64,000 nucleotides of DNA from Zopfochytrium polystomum (Eukaryota > Chytridiomycota > Chytridiomycetes > Chytridiales > Chytridiaceae): positions 54,670-118,669 of the forward strand of contig JAIVFJ010000199.1 in the NCBI GenBank assembly GCA_025765615.1. Direction: 5' to 3'. The position numbers and the translations under genes are program-made. Below are positions 34,344 to 45,000 of the stretch, piece by piece. Each line of letters opens with the position of its first letter. Position 1 is the first letter of the stretch. The notes beneath the pieces are model-generated. The model ran no database searches and had not been told where the DNA came from. It saw only the letters and a program-made list of their open reading frames with translations.

Positions 34344-36240
34344 GCGGCCTTTACCTGATGCCATCTCGGTGGTTCCCGTGTCTCCTACTCCTCTGCCATC
34401 CCACTACAATGTTGATTTTCCTCCCCTCAGTTCGCCGCCTCCAAAAACACATCAACAGCAGTCTCCTCCCATGGCAGCAGGACTCCGTCGCTCCACCCGT
34501 ATTCGCCAGCCCAACTCGCGCCTAAAGGACTACCTCCGCCCTGATGGTCAACTGTATGTCCCTGACGATTCTGGTTCTTCCCTGTTTGTTGGGCTCCTCA
34601 CCACTTTCAGTCGACTTATTTGGGAGGAGTCACCATCCTTGGCTCCCCCCTCGACGCTCCTTGAATGTGTCGAGTCTGACCTTGTCGGAGCGCTCACTGA
34701 GACAGTTCCTACTGACGATCCCCAAACAGTACGGGACTGCAATAGTCGACCCGATGCGGAGCAGTGGCGGCTTGCCCGTGAGGAGGAACTTGCCTCCTGT
34801 TGGGAAAACGACGTCGCGGACCTTGTCCCGCGCCCATTCGACACTCTTGTCCTCCCTTCACGCTGGGTATTTCGGATCAAGAGAGACGCAAATGGTTGCC
34901 CCACACGGTATAAAGCGCGTTTTGTTGCCAAAGGTTACCGGCAAGTCGCTGGCGTCCACTTCAACGACATTTTTGCCCCAACTGCAAAACTCTCCAGCAT
35001 TCGCAGTGTGCTTGCTGTCTGTGCTCGCGAGCGCCTCGCCATCCACCACATGGACGTCACTACTGCCTTCCTCTATGCACCCATTGACCGCGATGTTTAC
35101 ATTGAGCAACCTGTTGGTCACGTTGCCCCTGGAAAAATCGATCATGTCTGGAAGCTTAAACGTTCCCTGTATGGGCTGAAGCAGGCACCCCACCTCTGGA
35201 ACAAGACTCTGGATGATTATCTCCAGTCTATTGGGTTCACTCCTTCCCCGGCAGACGCGTGTGTGTATGTTTGTGTTCGCGACAGTCTCAAGAGTTTCAT
35301 TGTAGCCTATGTTGATGATCTCCTTATTGCTGGATCGACCTCCACTGAAATCTCCGCAATTAAGGACGCCCTCCGCGCCCGATTTCGCATGAAAGATCTC
35401 GGCCTCCTCCGCTACTTCATTGGTCTCGAGATTGAGCAGTCTCCTGACCTCACTCGCGTGCGTGTTCATCAGACTGGCTATGCTAAGTCCATCCTCCAAC
35501 GTTTTCGCATGTCGGACTGCGCCTCTGTTTCCACCCCCATGCACACCTCGTATACGCCAGACCCCTCCTCCACTCCTACGTCTGAGCCTTTTGCAGAACT
35601 CATTGGCTGTCTACTCTATCTCTCCTTGGGTACTCGCGCTGACATCTCCATGGCTGTTGCCCGCCTCAGTCGCCGCCTCAGTACCTACTCTGCCTTGTCC
35701 CAGTCCCTTGTCTCTTTCAGCCACTTTGCCTATGCTGGACCCACTGCCACTGCTAGTAACCTTCAACGCCCACCGCTCCACAGCTTCTCCGATGCCGATT
35801 TTGGGGGCACTGCCTCTGATCGCCGCTCCACAACAGGCTTTGTTCAATTCTACGCTGGAGGTCCCATTTCCTGGCGCAGTCACGTCCAGGCCACTTTTGC
35901 GCTTTCCACACTCGAAGCAGAATACATGGCCCTCTCCTCCACCACACAGGAAGTCCTCTGGCTCCGTCAACTTCTGTCCGACCTTGGTGTGCCTCAATCT
36001 GGTGGTCCAACCATAATCTACGAAGATAATCGCAGTGCCATTGCTGTTGCCAAGAACCAGAAGCTTTCCAATCAGGTTAAGCACATTGACATTCGCCATC
36101 ACTTCATCCGTGAAAAGGTACAGCAGCACATCATCAACGTCCAGCATCTCCGCTCTCGGGAGATGGTCGCTGACATCCTCACAAAGCCCCTTCCAGCTGA
36201 CTCCTTCACCTTGCTTCGTTCCCATCTCCTTCTTCCCTAA
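34150..36240 (+). CDS. Copia reverse transcriptase and RNase H
   Basis: The real domain starts near 34480 (RRSTRIRQPNSRLKDYL) after a Pro/Ser-rich linker. RT blocks follow in order: WVFRIKRDANGCPTRYKARF, DIFAPTAKLSSIRSVL, MDVTTAFLYAPIDRDVYIEQ, LYGLKQAPHLWNKTL, the active site YVDDLLIAG, and RMKDLGLLRYFIGLEI. RNase H is SFSDADFGGTASDRRSTTGF, STLEAEYMALSSTTQEVLWL, YEDNRSAIAV and MVADILTKPL. The frame is intact for 696 codons and stops 20 bp before the 3' LTR. The intactness agrees with the near-identical LTRs. Confidence 0.92.
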   Translation: MENSLVAVVVSRISGPWVHALTSQIRQNKLSSPYTVLLLPSHVPRSLSTAVPTPPSFFPLPPSPERPLPDAISVVPVSPTPLPSHYNVDFPPLSSPPPKTHQQQSPPMAAGLRRSTRIRQPNSRLKDYLRPDGQLYVPDDSGSSLFVGLLTTFSRLIWEESPSLAPPSTLLECVESDLVGALTETVPTDDPQTVRDCNSRPDAEQWRLAREEELASCWENDVADLVPRPFDTLVLPSRWVFRIKRDANGCPTRYKARFVAKGYRQVAGVHFNDIFAPTAKLSSIRSVLAVCARERLAIHHMDVTTAFLYAPIDRDVYIEQPVGHVAPGKIDHVWKLKRSLYGLKQAPHLWNKTLDDYLQSIGFTPSPADACVYVCVRDSLKSFIVAYVDDLLIAGSTSTEISAIKDALRARFRMKDLGLLRYFIGLEIEQSPDLTRVRVHQTGYAKSILQRFRMSDCASVSTPMHTSYTPDPSSTPTSEPFAELIGCLLYLSLGTRADISMAVARLSRRLSTYSALSQSLVSFSHFAYAGPTATASNLQRPPLHSFSDADFGGTASDRRSTTGFVQFYAGGPISWRSHVQATFALSTLEAEYMALSSTTQEVLWLRQLLSDLGVPQSGGPTIIYEDNRSAIAVAKNQKLSNQVKHIDIRHHFIREKVQQHIINVQHLRSREMVADILTKPLPADSFTLLRSHLLLP

Positions 36241-36259
36241 ACGTCTCGATGGGTGGGAG

Positions 36260-36520
36260 TGTTGACTTTTAGACTTTAGACCTTTTTCTCTGCTCCTTTT
36301 ACTCTCACGTGTTTGTCCATTCTCTTCTTTCTCTTTTATGCTGATTTCCAAGTCACACATGGTGTGGGAGAATCTTCATCTCATTCTCGTGTGCAGGTTT
36401 GTGACGCTGCCCTCCTTCCTCGTTGCCGTCCCCCAATGTCTCTCTCTCATCATCCTTCCTCAATATAAGTGGGAGAATCTTCATCTCATTCTTGTGTGCA
36501 GTTCCCTCCAATTCTCAACA
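36260..36520 (+). repeat. 3' LTR of the young copia element (261 bp)
   Basis: Near-identical partner of 32266-32526. The flank ATAAT completes the target duplication. Confidence 0.93.
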
Positions 36521-36525
36521 ATAAT

Positions 36526-37452
36526 GAAAGATCTTCTGAACAAAACACGAAAAAGATTCTTGGGAACACATGGAATTGATAACAACAAAGGCTTGCTCCT
36601 GCATCTCAGATGAATTGTTGCATATACAAGAAAACTCAGTGAGAATATCTGACTTGATCATCCAGGTCGTTTCGTCTTGCCCCACCAAAAGATATGCGCC
36701 AGAATTGTCACTAATCAATTCAAGGAGGTACGCTGAAGCAATGTCATAAGTATCCAGGTCTGACTCTTCAGGGTGAAGGACGCCAAGCGACATCCAGGCC
36801 CAGGGAAGAAGTTCTCCCAACAAGATTCCTCATCGTCTTCCAGCTCAGCTTCAATTGATGGAAACTCAGCTGCTTTTTTGGTCATTGACGTGATTGATAA
36901 AGCATCTTCTCCTTCCAACTGATCCTTCTTCCTTTCTGCTGCTTGCGCTGTTTTTTCCAAATCCTCCCTGACTGAAGCCAAAGTCGCAATTTACAGTCGT
37001 CAAATCCATCATACCATTCCTTCAGGCAATCAAAGTGCTGGGCACACCTATGCCTTTTCGCAGGGAGTTGTTGATTTGCGACTTGATTTTCTGCAACTGA
37101 CTCTGAAGTGTCATCTTTCTTGGCTATAGGCTGATTGCTGGGTTTTTTTTGGGACTTGTTTGCTCAGAAGCACCGGCTTTTTTCATGTCAATTGGAGGAT
37201 TGCTGGGCTGATTTGGAACTGCTGCTGGTGTGGCTTGTGCTGCTCTAGAGCCTTTGTTGAAGCAGTCTGCTGACAATACACAGGTGGAGGAAGCTTGAAT
37301 GTCTGTGCCACTTTCCAGGCAGCTTCTGCTGCTGTTGCAGCAGCTTGTTTAGGCAAAGTCTCAGCAGTTATGTCCAATGAAGCAGTTGGAGTTGAGGGTC
37401 CAGAGCCCAGTGAACTAGAAGCACCACCAGTTGAGTGTGAGACTATACTCAC
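36526..37452 (-). other. Orphan minus-strand frames of the inverted-repeat element
   Basis: Frames at 36515-36823, 36715-36981 and 37183-37452 include ELEDDEESCWENFFPGPG, ESDLDTYDIASAYLLELISD and a Pro/Thr/Ala-rich segment starting near the inverted repeat. They resemble pieces of one acidic, helical protein broken by frameshifts. No family recognised. Confidence 0.3.
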
Positions 37453-38333
37453 TCCTTTGACCCTGGGATCCAGCCCCTAGAGTGAGGGAAAGAAAATAGC
37501 AGGCTAAAACCAACTTTATCGGGCTGTTGTCTAGGGGGTGTTTCAACCCTACTACTGTCAGGAACAGGGCAGGACAGGACAAGGCAGACAAGGAACTGAG
37601 AGGAGTGATGATTGCATTGGAAACAATAATTCACTTGAGGGATGGGACAGGTCCCCCATCCCCCTTTTATACCTTTTGAGAGTGTTCCTTGTCAAGACTC
37701 AAAGAAAGTTCCAGAAAGAGCAATTAGTAATACAATGATACCAATGATACCAATGACAACAAGACAAGTCAGGAAAGCAAAGAAGGTTCCAGAAGGTTCC
37801 ACAAGGTTCCATGAAGGAATGTTCTAGAAGGTTCCAGAGGTTTCCAGAGGGTGATTCATAACAACTACTTGCCTAGTCCACGAAGTATCCCTACTGATCT
37901 GTCTTACAGGGGTCTCAAACACAAAGAATGAGCATTCAGAGGGACAATTCTCTGAGGGATCGGTCCTGGAGCCCTGATTACTCGCGTGGCTGCAGGCTGA
38001 TGCAAGGGGAAACGGAAGGGCACTCCCAAGGGAAATGGGGGTTTTTATCTCAGGAACCTAATCTCAAATACAGCAGGAGCAGTTAATAGCAACAGGACGG
38101 ACAGGGCGCGACCTAGCGCCCCTTGTTGCAGACGGTGCTGCAGGAGCCCTTGTTGTCGCAAGGGGGAGAGAGAGAAGGGAGTCGCCTATGCAGGGGTCGG
38201 GAAGGTCGCCAGCAGGGAACTTGCACGCAGAAACACCTGCGATCGTACACGCACCCTGCTGGGCTGCGTCGGCAAAATCACTCAACCGAGGCTTCATTGC
38301 ATCGCACTCGTGCTCACACATCTCACTCTCACA
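37438..38333 (-). repeat. Right arm of the ~590-bp inverted repeat, interrupted
   Basis: Inverse copy of 19972-20564. It is split by the solo LTR at 37556-37863. Point differences and small indels relative to the left arm are visible throughout, so the arms are not recent identical copies. Confidence 0.75.
37556..37863. repeat. Solo LTR (308 bp) with an empty-site copy elsewhere
   Basis: Same LTR family as 28341-28648 and 52702-53009. It is flanked by ACTAC on both sides (37551-37555 and 37864-37868). The left arm of the inverted repeat at about 20430-20460 shows the same sequence with a single ACTAC and no LTR, so it is the pre-insertion site. Confidence 0.93.
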
Positions 38334-38824
38334 GCAATAGGACTGAGGCAGGCACTCGCAGATCAAACTCGCAGGTGTTTGGGGCCGCACCAGGCACAAC
38401 CACCAACACCCTCGCAGGGACAGGAAGGTTGGGGACAACGACGCCGTCAGCATCGCCACCACCACAACTGTCTTTGCGGCAGGCGAGTGCCTGTGATCCT
38501 CGCTCCAACACAGAGCCAGCAGTGTCACACAGTCAGTGGTGGGGCCAGCTGCATTCTCCATCTGCGGCCCCTTAAGAGGAGCCCCCGAAGGGACCATGTA
38601 CTCACCTGGGTGTGTACCACCTCTCACTACCCTCACCTCTGTGAGCCAGATGGATTTGAAGGGACTCTGTATTGGTGCCAAAGGACAGAAATCAGATTGA
38701 AGAAAAAAGGAAAAAGAGAAATGGCCCAAAAACAGAGAGAGAGAAAATTGACAAGTCAACCCCCTGACTTGGAGCATCCACCACAAATGCTCTTAGTCCC
38801 CCCAACCCTATGCGTGTATGTACA

Positions 38825-39165
38825 AGTGCCGAAAATAAATAATAAATTAGGCAGGCTTGGGGTACAGCCTGTCAGGCACCCCATCCCTGGGCAGTCAGGC
38901 AGTCTCTGTTGGTCACTGAAAAAGAAAATATGTTGAGAAAACCCTGGCGCAACGGAAACTGTCAAGACGAAAGTAGTAAAAGCAGGCCCAATGATAAAGA
39001 TGGGTTAGCTGCAAATACACTTTGACAACGCCTTGGTAACTGAAGAACTGGGAATAATAATAGGGATCCCAATCCTTGTGGTTTTATGACAGGTACACTT
39101 GTTTTTGCGAATAAAATCCCAAGACTTTATCACTGAGAGCTCAGTGTAGTCTCACACGAGCCGCC
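38825..39165 (-). repeat. Dispersed repeat shared with the foldback core
   Basis: Bases here match 25915-26240 in inverse orientation: gcctgtcaggcaccccatcc, aaaatatgttgagaaaaccc, atacactttgacaacgcctt and ataaaatccc are shared. It suggests that the foldback element carries, or was inserted by, another repeat family. Confidence 0.65.
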
Positions 39166-39199
39166 TGTGGAACTGGAAATTTGAGAACATTGATGAGCC

Positions 39200-39484
39200 C
39201 CTCACAAGAGCCTAGCTGGGAAAGCATGGGGGGTCTGGGTATCTGTCACTCAAGGGCCGAGGGTTCAAGTCTCGACGCCAGCTGTTGAAGGCAACAAGAA
39301 AGAGAACGGTCTTGAATCACAAGGAGTGGTGCAGTGGAGATGCCTGACAACCCTGTAAGTCCATAGTGCATGGGGTGGGTTTGCTGAGGTGATACCTGGA
39401 CGTGGACTATAACAGTTCACCACTGATGGTGCTTTCTCTTCCCATCGGCCCTTTGGGGCTGGAACAATATAAAAAAAAAAAAAA
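39200..39484 (+). mobile_element. SINE with tRNA-like head and target duplication
   Basis: The body begins near cctcacaagagcctagctgg and ends in a run of A. A box-like TAGCTGGGAAAGC (about 39213) and B box-like GGTTCAAGTCT (39262-39272) fit an RNA polymerase III promoter derived from a tRNA. It is flanked by an 18-bp direct repeat with one mismatch, tgagaacattgatgagcc at 39182-39199 and tgagaatattgatgagcc at 39485-39502. A 5'-truncated relative is at 29463-29619. Confidence 0.72.
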
Positions 39485-40009
39485 TGAGAATATTGATGAG
39501 CCAGCCAGTGCAGAATCAGCGGGTGGTGCAGCAGTGCTATCATCAGCCTTCATAGAATCAAGGGATTGAGAATCAGCCTTGGTAGGACCAGCAGAGTCTT
39601 CCAACAACTACATTAGCATCTTTAAGAAAAACAACCACTCACCCAGCAAAGGTGCTGCAGCAGCAGGTGCTCAATTGTCATCAGTCCCTTCTACATTTGA
39701 AATAAGTTGGAGAAGGGACCAATTGTTTCATTCTTTGGACAGTATTCTGATCAGATGGCCTGGGGCAGAATTCGGTGGAAGTGTTCGAAGAATATAATCG
39801 TTCTTGGGAAAGTTTTGTTGGAACTGGAGCGTTTATTGAGGCATCACCACCAAAAGCAAAGAGAGAGAAAGCACTGTATGCGTATAAAAGACTGACGGAG
39901 GTAAAACAACAGCAACACGTCAATTTGGACGGTCGTCGAAGTGTAAAATAGAAACTGCGATCGTTGTATATGTTATCAAAAAAAGATGGAGTTCTCGCGA
40001 ACTTCCGCT

Positions 40010-41313
40010 TCAAGAGTTGTGGATTTCAGACGCAGTGTCGTCCGCGGAAGCGAGCTGGGAGAGGAGCGAGTAGCTGAACGAAATCGTCCTGTTCGAGTCG
40101 TCCTCTCCATCCTCAGCTTGCCCTCGTACATCGTCGCCGTCCTCGCATGCAGAGTCTTCCTCGTCGAGGGTATCTTCTTCTTCCTCTTCAATTACCTCAG
40201 TCGACAGGGGCATTGCGGTTCTCTGAGCCTTGTGCGTCGAGAAGAAGCTAGACACCATCTTCGACACGTTGGGCTTTCCTTCGGCAGATTCGTGGTTGGG
40301 GGTGATCACAACATCCATTTGGTCGGAGAAACTGACGACCTTCTTAGAGCTGCGGTGAGAAGACGGGATATCCGTAGTGGGAGCGGCAGAGTTGTCGGCT
40401 GACGGGATCGGTTCATCGCGGTAGTATTCTGGGGTTGGGTTCGACGTTGCCGCAATAACAGCCGCCTCTTCCAAGGTGGCCCAATCTTCAGCCCTCATCA
40501 CGCGCCATTGGCCCATTTCCCAAACTGGAACACCCCCAATAGAGCCAGAGGGAGTCATTCCACCTTTGGAACTCGACTTGGTGTAGGGTGCTACAGATGT
40601 GCCCTTAACGCCGCGACGACGATTGCCGGTGATGGATCGAATGATACTTGGGTTCCGGCGGACAGCGACCAGACCAAGAACACAGAGTATTGCGACGACA
40701 CCGACGACCACACCAGCAAGGGCGCCCGATGAAAGACTGGAAGACGAAGGGGCTGCGACGGTGGCGGATGTGGTTGAGTTCGCAATTCCACCAATGCCGA
40801 ACTTGCTGCTGATCACACCCGCTCCCAGGGTTCCTTTGCTGTAAAGTAGTTTCCCAGGGGAAGAGGAAACCACGCTTCCGTCCGCATTACGAACAATGCT
40901 GGGGCCTGATTGCGAATGTGTTGAGGATGCGATGAGTGAGGAGGAGGAGGTGCGTAGATCCAATTAAAACAAAGAAAAGGAAGCACAGTCGGACAATCGA
41001 CCATGCGGAAAGGAAAAGTATGGATGCATTGCCACTTAAGTGATCGATGGGTTGGGATGGAATGCGGCAAGAGGATGCGAGCGAAGGATGCGAGAGAATG
41101 GGGGGGCGGGGGGGAAGGTTCGTGGTTGCAATGTCTGGATGAGTGCAAGGAAAAGATCGCCCTACCGAGGTAGAGAGCGTAGGCGGTGTTGCCTGAGGAC
41201 GACGACGATCCAGCGGCGGCAGCAGCGACGGCGAGGTTTCCTGATGAAGCCAGCTTCGCGGCGTCGGCCTTCTTGGCAGCGTTTATGGCTTGAACAGAGG
41301 GCGGCGGCGTCAT
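40010..41313 (-). CDS. Unknown single-pass membrane protein with acidic tail
   Basis: Two exons (41313-41166 and about 40905-40010) give about 347 residues; a start 48 bp upstream (41361) is possible. The N-terminal part is Ala/Ser-rich, then comes one membrane segment, GALAGVVVGVVAILCVLGLV, followed by a basic stretch (RRNPSIIRSITGNRRRG). The C-terminal 200 residues are probably cytosolic and contain VPVWEMGQWRVMRAEDW and a highly acidic EEEEEDTLDEEDSACEDGDD. The layout resembles fungal mid2-like or mucin-type sensors, but I recognise no family. It is head-to-head with the TIR-kinase-LRR gene, with about 0.7 kb between the two starts. Confidence 0.6.
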
Positions 41314-42056
41314 CTTGCGGTTCTTTGCGGGTTGGTGGTGGTTCTTCTTCTTTGACTGCAATGGTTCTTTTTTTTTTTCTTGTGTATTTCTTAATTTTTC
41401 GCCTAATTGCCGTTGGCGGCTGTGTTCCCATCTCTGCCCACGTTTGCCTGTCTGTCTCTCTGTCCGCCGCTCAATGGTTGTCTAACTCTATGTTTGTCTC
41501 CCTATCTCTCTCTCACTCTGCCTCTCTCAATCCCTCCTTAACTTTTTGCAGTTTGGAGAAGGTGTGGTGGCTTTCAGCCACCGCAATGTTTACCATAAAA
41601 ATACTGCTCTGATGATAAAAAAATAAAAAAATAAAAAAAAAAGAAATTTATATACAATCACTGATTCACAGGGAGATACTAAGTTCGAAATGTTCTGCTA
41701 ACAGGCTCCACTCTAGGACCTCGGCTGTTGGTATTGAAGGAAGGAAACATGCTTACAATATCGGCAAACGGAACACTTTCTCCAGAACATACTTCCGGCA
41801 GCTCTGCTAGTCCATTGTGAAAGAACAATTCCCGGGGAAAAGGGGTCCAGTCCTAGTGTGTGAAGTGGGGAAGTGGACCAGGGACAGACGCGAGTTGCGG
41901 AGAGTGAAGTGATTGGCAAGAAAGGGGTCGCCAATGGTTTCGGCATCGAGGACAACGCGGCGGAGAGTGCAACTCACACACACACGCCCTTTGGGTTGTC
42001 TCAATTTGGATCAGTAAAAGTGGGGTTCCGAAAACATTTTGTACTGACAAGCCCTC

Positions 42057-45000
42057 ATGGCGCAGCCACGAGTCACCGACCAGCTCAACGCCATCCCACA
42101 AGACTTGACACTCGACCAAACGATTGCTGCCCCCTTCAGCGTGTCCTCGTGGAGGACAGCCGCGGCCGGGCAACCCTCCTCCCCACCGACCGTCCTTCCT
42201 AATGGGTCCGAGACCGAGAGGAGGTACAACTATGACGTACGACCCAATTGCTGCACGCACAGGGTTTCTTTCAGTTGTGCTCACAGTGACCTCCCGTCCA
42301 TGACCATAGGCGATGATCAGCTACTCCTGGAAGGACAGCGACATTGTTCGACCGCTTGTTGATAAGCTTGCTCGCCTCAACTTTCGACTTTGGATTGACG
42401 TGAACCGCATGAGGGACGACGTGAATGAGTCAATCATTGCCGGCATCACACAGTCTGCAGTGGTCATTCCGTTCCTATCGGATCACTACGTGGCATCGCA
42501 CTGCTGCAAGCTGGAAATCAAGTTTGCAAATGAGCTTCAAAAGCCTATTCTTCCGGTGCGACTGGCCAATTCAAGTGCCGTGAAGCTGAGCGCAGCCGCG
42601 TTTATTACAGCGGGACAACTCTGTACGTTTCCCTCAAAAAAAAAAAATTGTCAAGCAATAATAACGTCACCCAGACATCGATTTAGAAAACGGAGTGTCC
42701 TCCGAAACTCACGAGATATTGGCAGCGAGACTATCCCGAATGCTGCTTTCCGGTCTGAATGCTATCACATTAAGCCAGAGCGACGTGAAAGTCAACGAGA
42801 GCGACGGTATCATAGGTTCAGGTTCTTTTGGAAATGTTTACATCGGAGAATTTCACGGCCGGCAGGTTGCCGTGAAGCGGCTGAAACTCGGCAAACTTGG
42901 GGGCAAGGCGCAAGATGAGCTTATTGCGGAAGCCCGCATGTTGCAGAACTCCCGGCATCCTTACATCATTGGTTGCTACGGCATTGTAGCCGAAGACTTG
43001 GCATACTCCCTGGTCCTCGAGGTGAATACAGGGACCACATTTCCGCCTCATGTACGCTTATTATTCGTTCATTTTTAAGTTTGCATCTCTTGGAAACCTT
43101 TTCGACTATTACCAGAATCCTATGAACGAAAGCACGTCCGCTCGTGCGCGCGTAACAATACTGTACCAAGTTGCGACGGGAATGGCTTTTTTGCACGATA
43201 AAATGCGAATTCTTCATAATGACCTCAAGAGCATGAACGTGCTTCTTACAAGACACAACGCCGACGGTCCAGTATTTTCAAAGATCACGGACTTTGGGTT
43301 GAGCAAATTGAAGACAGAGACTCGAACCAAAAGCACCTCTTCTACGGCATTTGGATCTGCTTTATGGATGGCTCCTGAGCGGAAACTTATTCGCCCCAAG
43401 GTATGTTATCTTCTTTCACTGGTCATGCTTCGCCCAAATGAGCGACATTTCGTTAACAATTGATTCCTTCACCTCCAAAACGAGGTGTCCAACGCGAACG
43501 ACGTCTTCTCGTTTGCTGTGCTGCTGACCGAAGTTGTCAGCTGGATTGGCGTTTACGGAATGGACTGGGACGGTCTGGACGTGCAAGGTCTTCTTGAAGC
43601 GCTAAAGTCCGAGTCCGAGCGACAGGTGCTCTTGGAGCAGCTTGACGACGACGTATTCTCCGCGGTGTCGGGAGGACTGAAGCTGGGGCGACTCTTTCGA
43701 GAATGCTGGAGTTGGGACTTGACCTCTCGACCGTCGTTTGCGGAGATTTCCTTGACGTTGAGAGCCTTATTGGAGGGAGGTGAGATGGATGACTCGTCCA
43801 GCGGCTTCGTACCACGAGGTGATCCGCTACTTCATCCTTGTTGCAGTGCGATCGCTCTAAAACATGACTAGCCCGAGGTCACATCGAAACATCGAGGGCC
43901 GAGCCTAGCGTCACTGAAACGAATGTTCTTCGTCAAAGCGCAAGTGTAATTATAGACGTTTGTGATGAGAGCGGCGCGAAATTTGTGGCGGCTTTGGATC
44001 AAGGCGATAGAGACTTGGTTCAGCTGTCAATCGCTTCAGCCACAGTGCTTAGTATTGAGCATCCCGGTTTGTTTACTTGGTATTCTCTCTTGATAGATGC
44101 TATGCCAATACTAACGGAAAGCTATCGCGCAATAGAAATCAAGCTGCAGTTTGCGACGACCCAACTGCTTGCCAAAGCACTTCCGGTGTGCAAATTGCTT
44201 CAAGGCATTAGCCTTCGCAGTTAGTTTCCCCGAATGACCTGTTTCTTGTTGGCTCACTCTGCGGCACGGCCAGACAACGGACTGAGACCGAAAGAGGTAG
44301 CCATCATATCTGAGGCACTCAAGCTGCTGCCGTCACTCCGAACCATCGACTTTGGCGGTATGCCTCCCCGCACTAGATTTTTGTCGAAACGTGACTGTTG
44401 GTTTGCTCATTGCGCCGATAGGAAATAACATTGGCGATGATGGGGCCAAGGCGGTTGCAGAGATCGTTGAGACCAGCAAAACGCTGGAGAGTCTGTGCTT
44501 GGAAAGTAAGTTGCCTCGGCGCTGAACTGCAACGCGCAGGCCTTCATTGCTGAAGATGGATGAAACGGCTGTATCGTTTTTCAGGTCCTGGAAAGGGAGC
44601 TGGTGTAAATCGCATCGGACCGGTGGGAGCAAAAGCCCTCGCCAGGTCGATAAAAGTGAATTCCTCGCTGAAACTTCTTAGCTTGGGATGTAAGTAATGG
44701 CTTTGCGAGTTTCCATGCCGCCACTATCTCCTAATTCACTCCCAGGGAACAGAGTTGGGGAGGGTGGCGCCCTCGAAATCGCCGATGCGCTGAGGTCTAG
44801 CCAGACGCTTCAGTCTTTGTCTTTAAAGTGTAAGTTCGAACCCAGGCAGTGAAAAGCAGCAATGCTTATCTGGAATGCGACCTACAAAAGGGAATCGCAT
44901 CGGTACCGACGGCGCAAAAGCTATCGCAGTGGGATTAAAACAAAGCCGAAGTCTTCTTAGCATCGATCTCATTGGTAAAGACATCGTCCATTCTTCTTTC

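Larger units (their letters stand above)
32266..36520 (+). mobile_element. Young Ty1/copia element lacking integrase
   Basis: Two 261-bp LTRs (32266-32526 and 36260-36520) begin TGTTGACTTTTAG and end CTCAACA. I count three differences by eye, about 1 percent. A perfect 5-bp duplication, ATAAT, flanks the element (32261-32265 and 36521-36525). The internal region is only 3.7 kb. It has gag, protease and a long intact RT-RNase H frame, but no integrase catalytic core between protease and RT. A purine tract, atgggtgggag, abuts the right LTR. The element is inserted into the older Tnp2-containing region. Confidence 0.93.

Noticed and set aside
38064..38936. Overlapping long frames on both strands at the end of the right inverted-repeat arm
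   Set aside because: They lie in repeat DNA, the left arm gives a different protein, and no domain is seen.
42641..42650. Possible frameshift in the receptor gene at the A-run
   Set aside because: The A-run lies in the intron between exons 2 and 3; frame is kept when it is spliced out.
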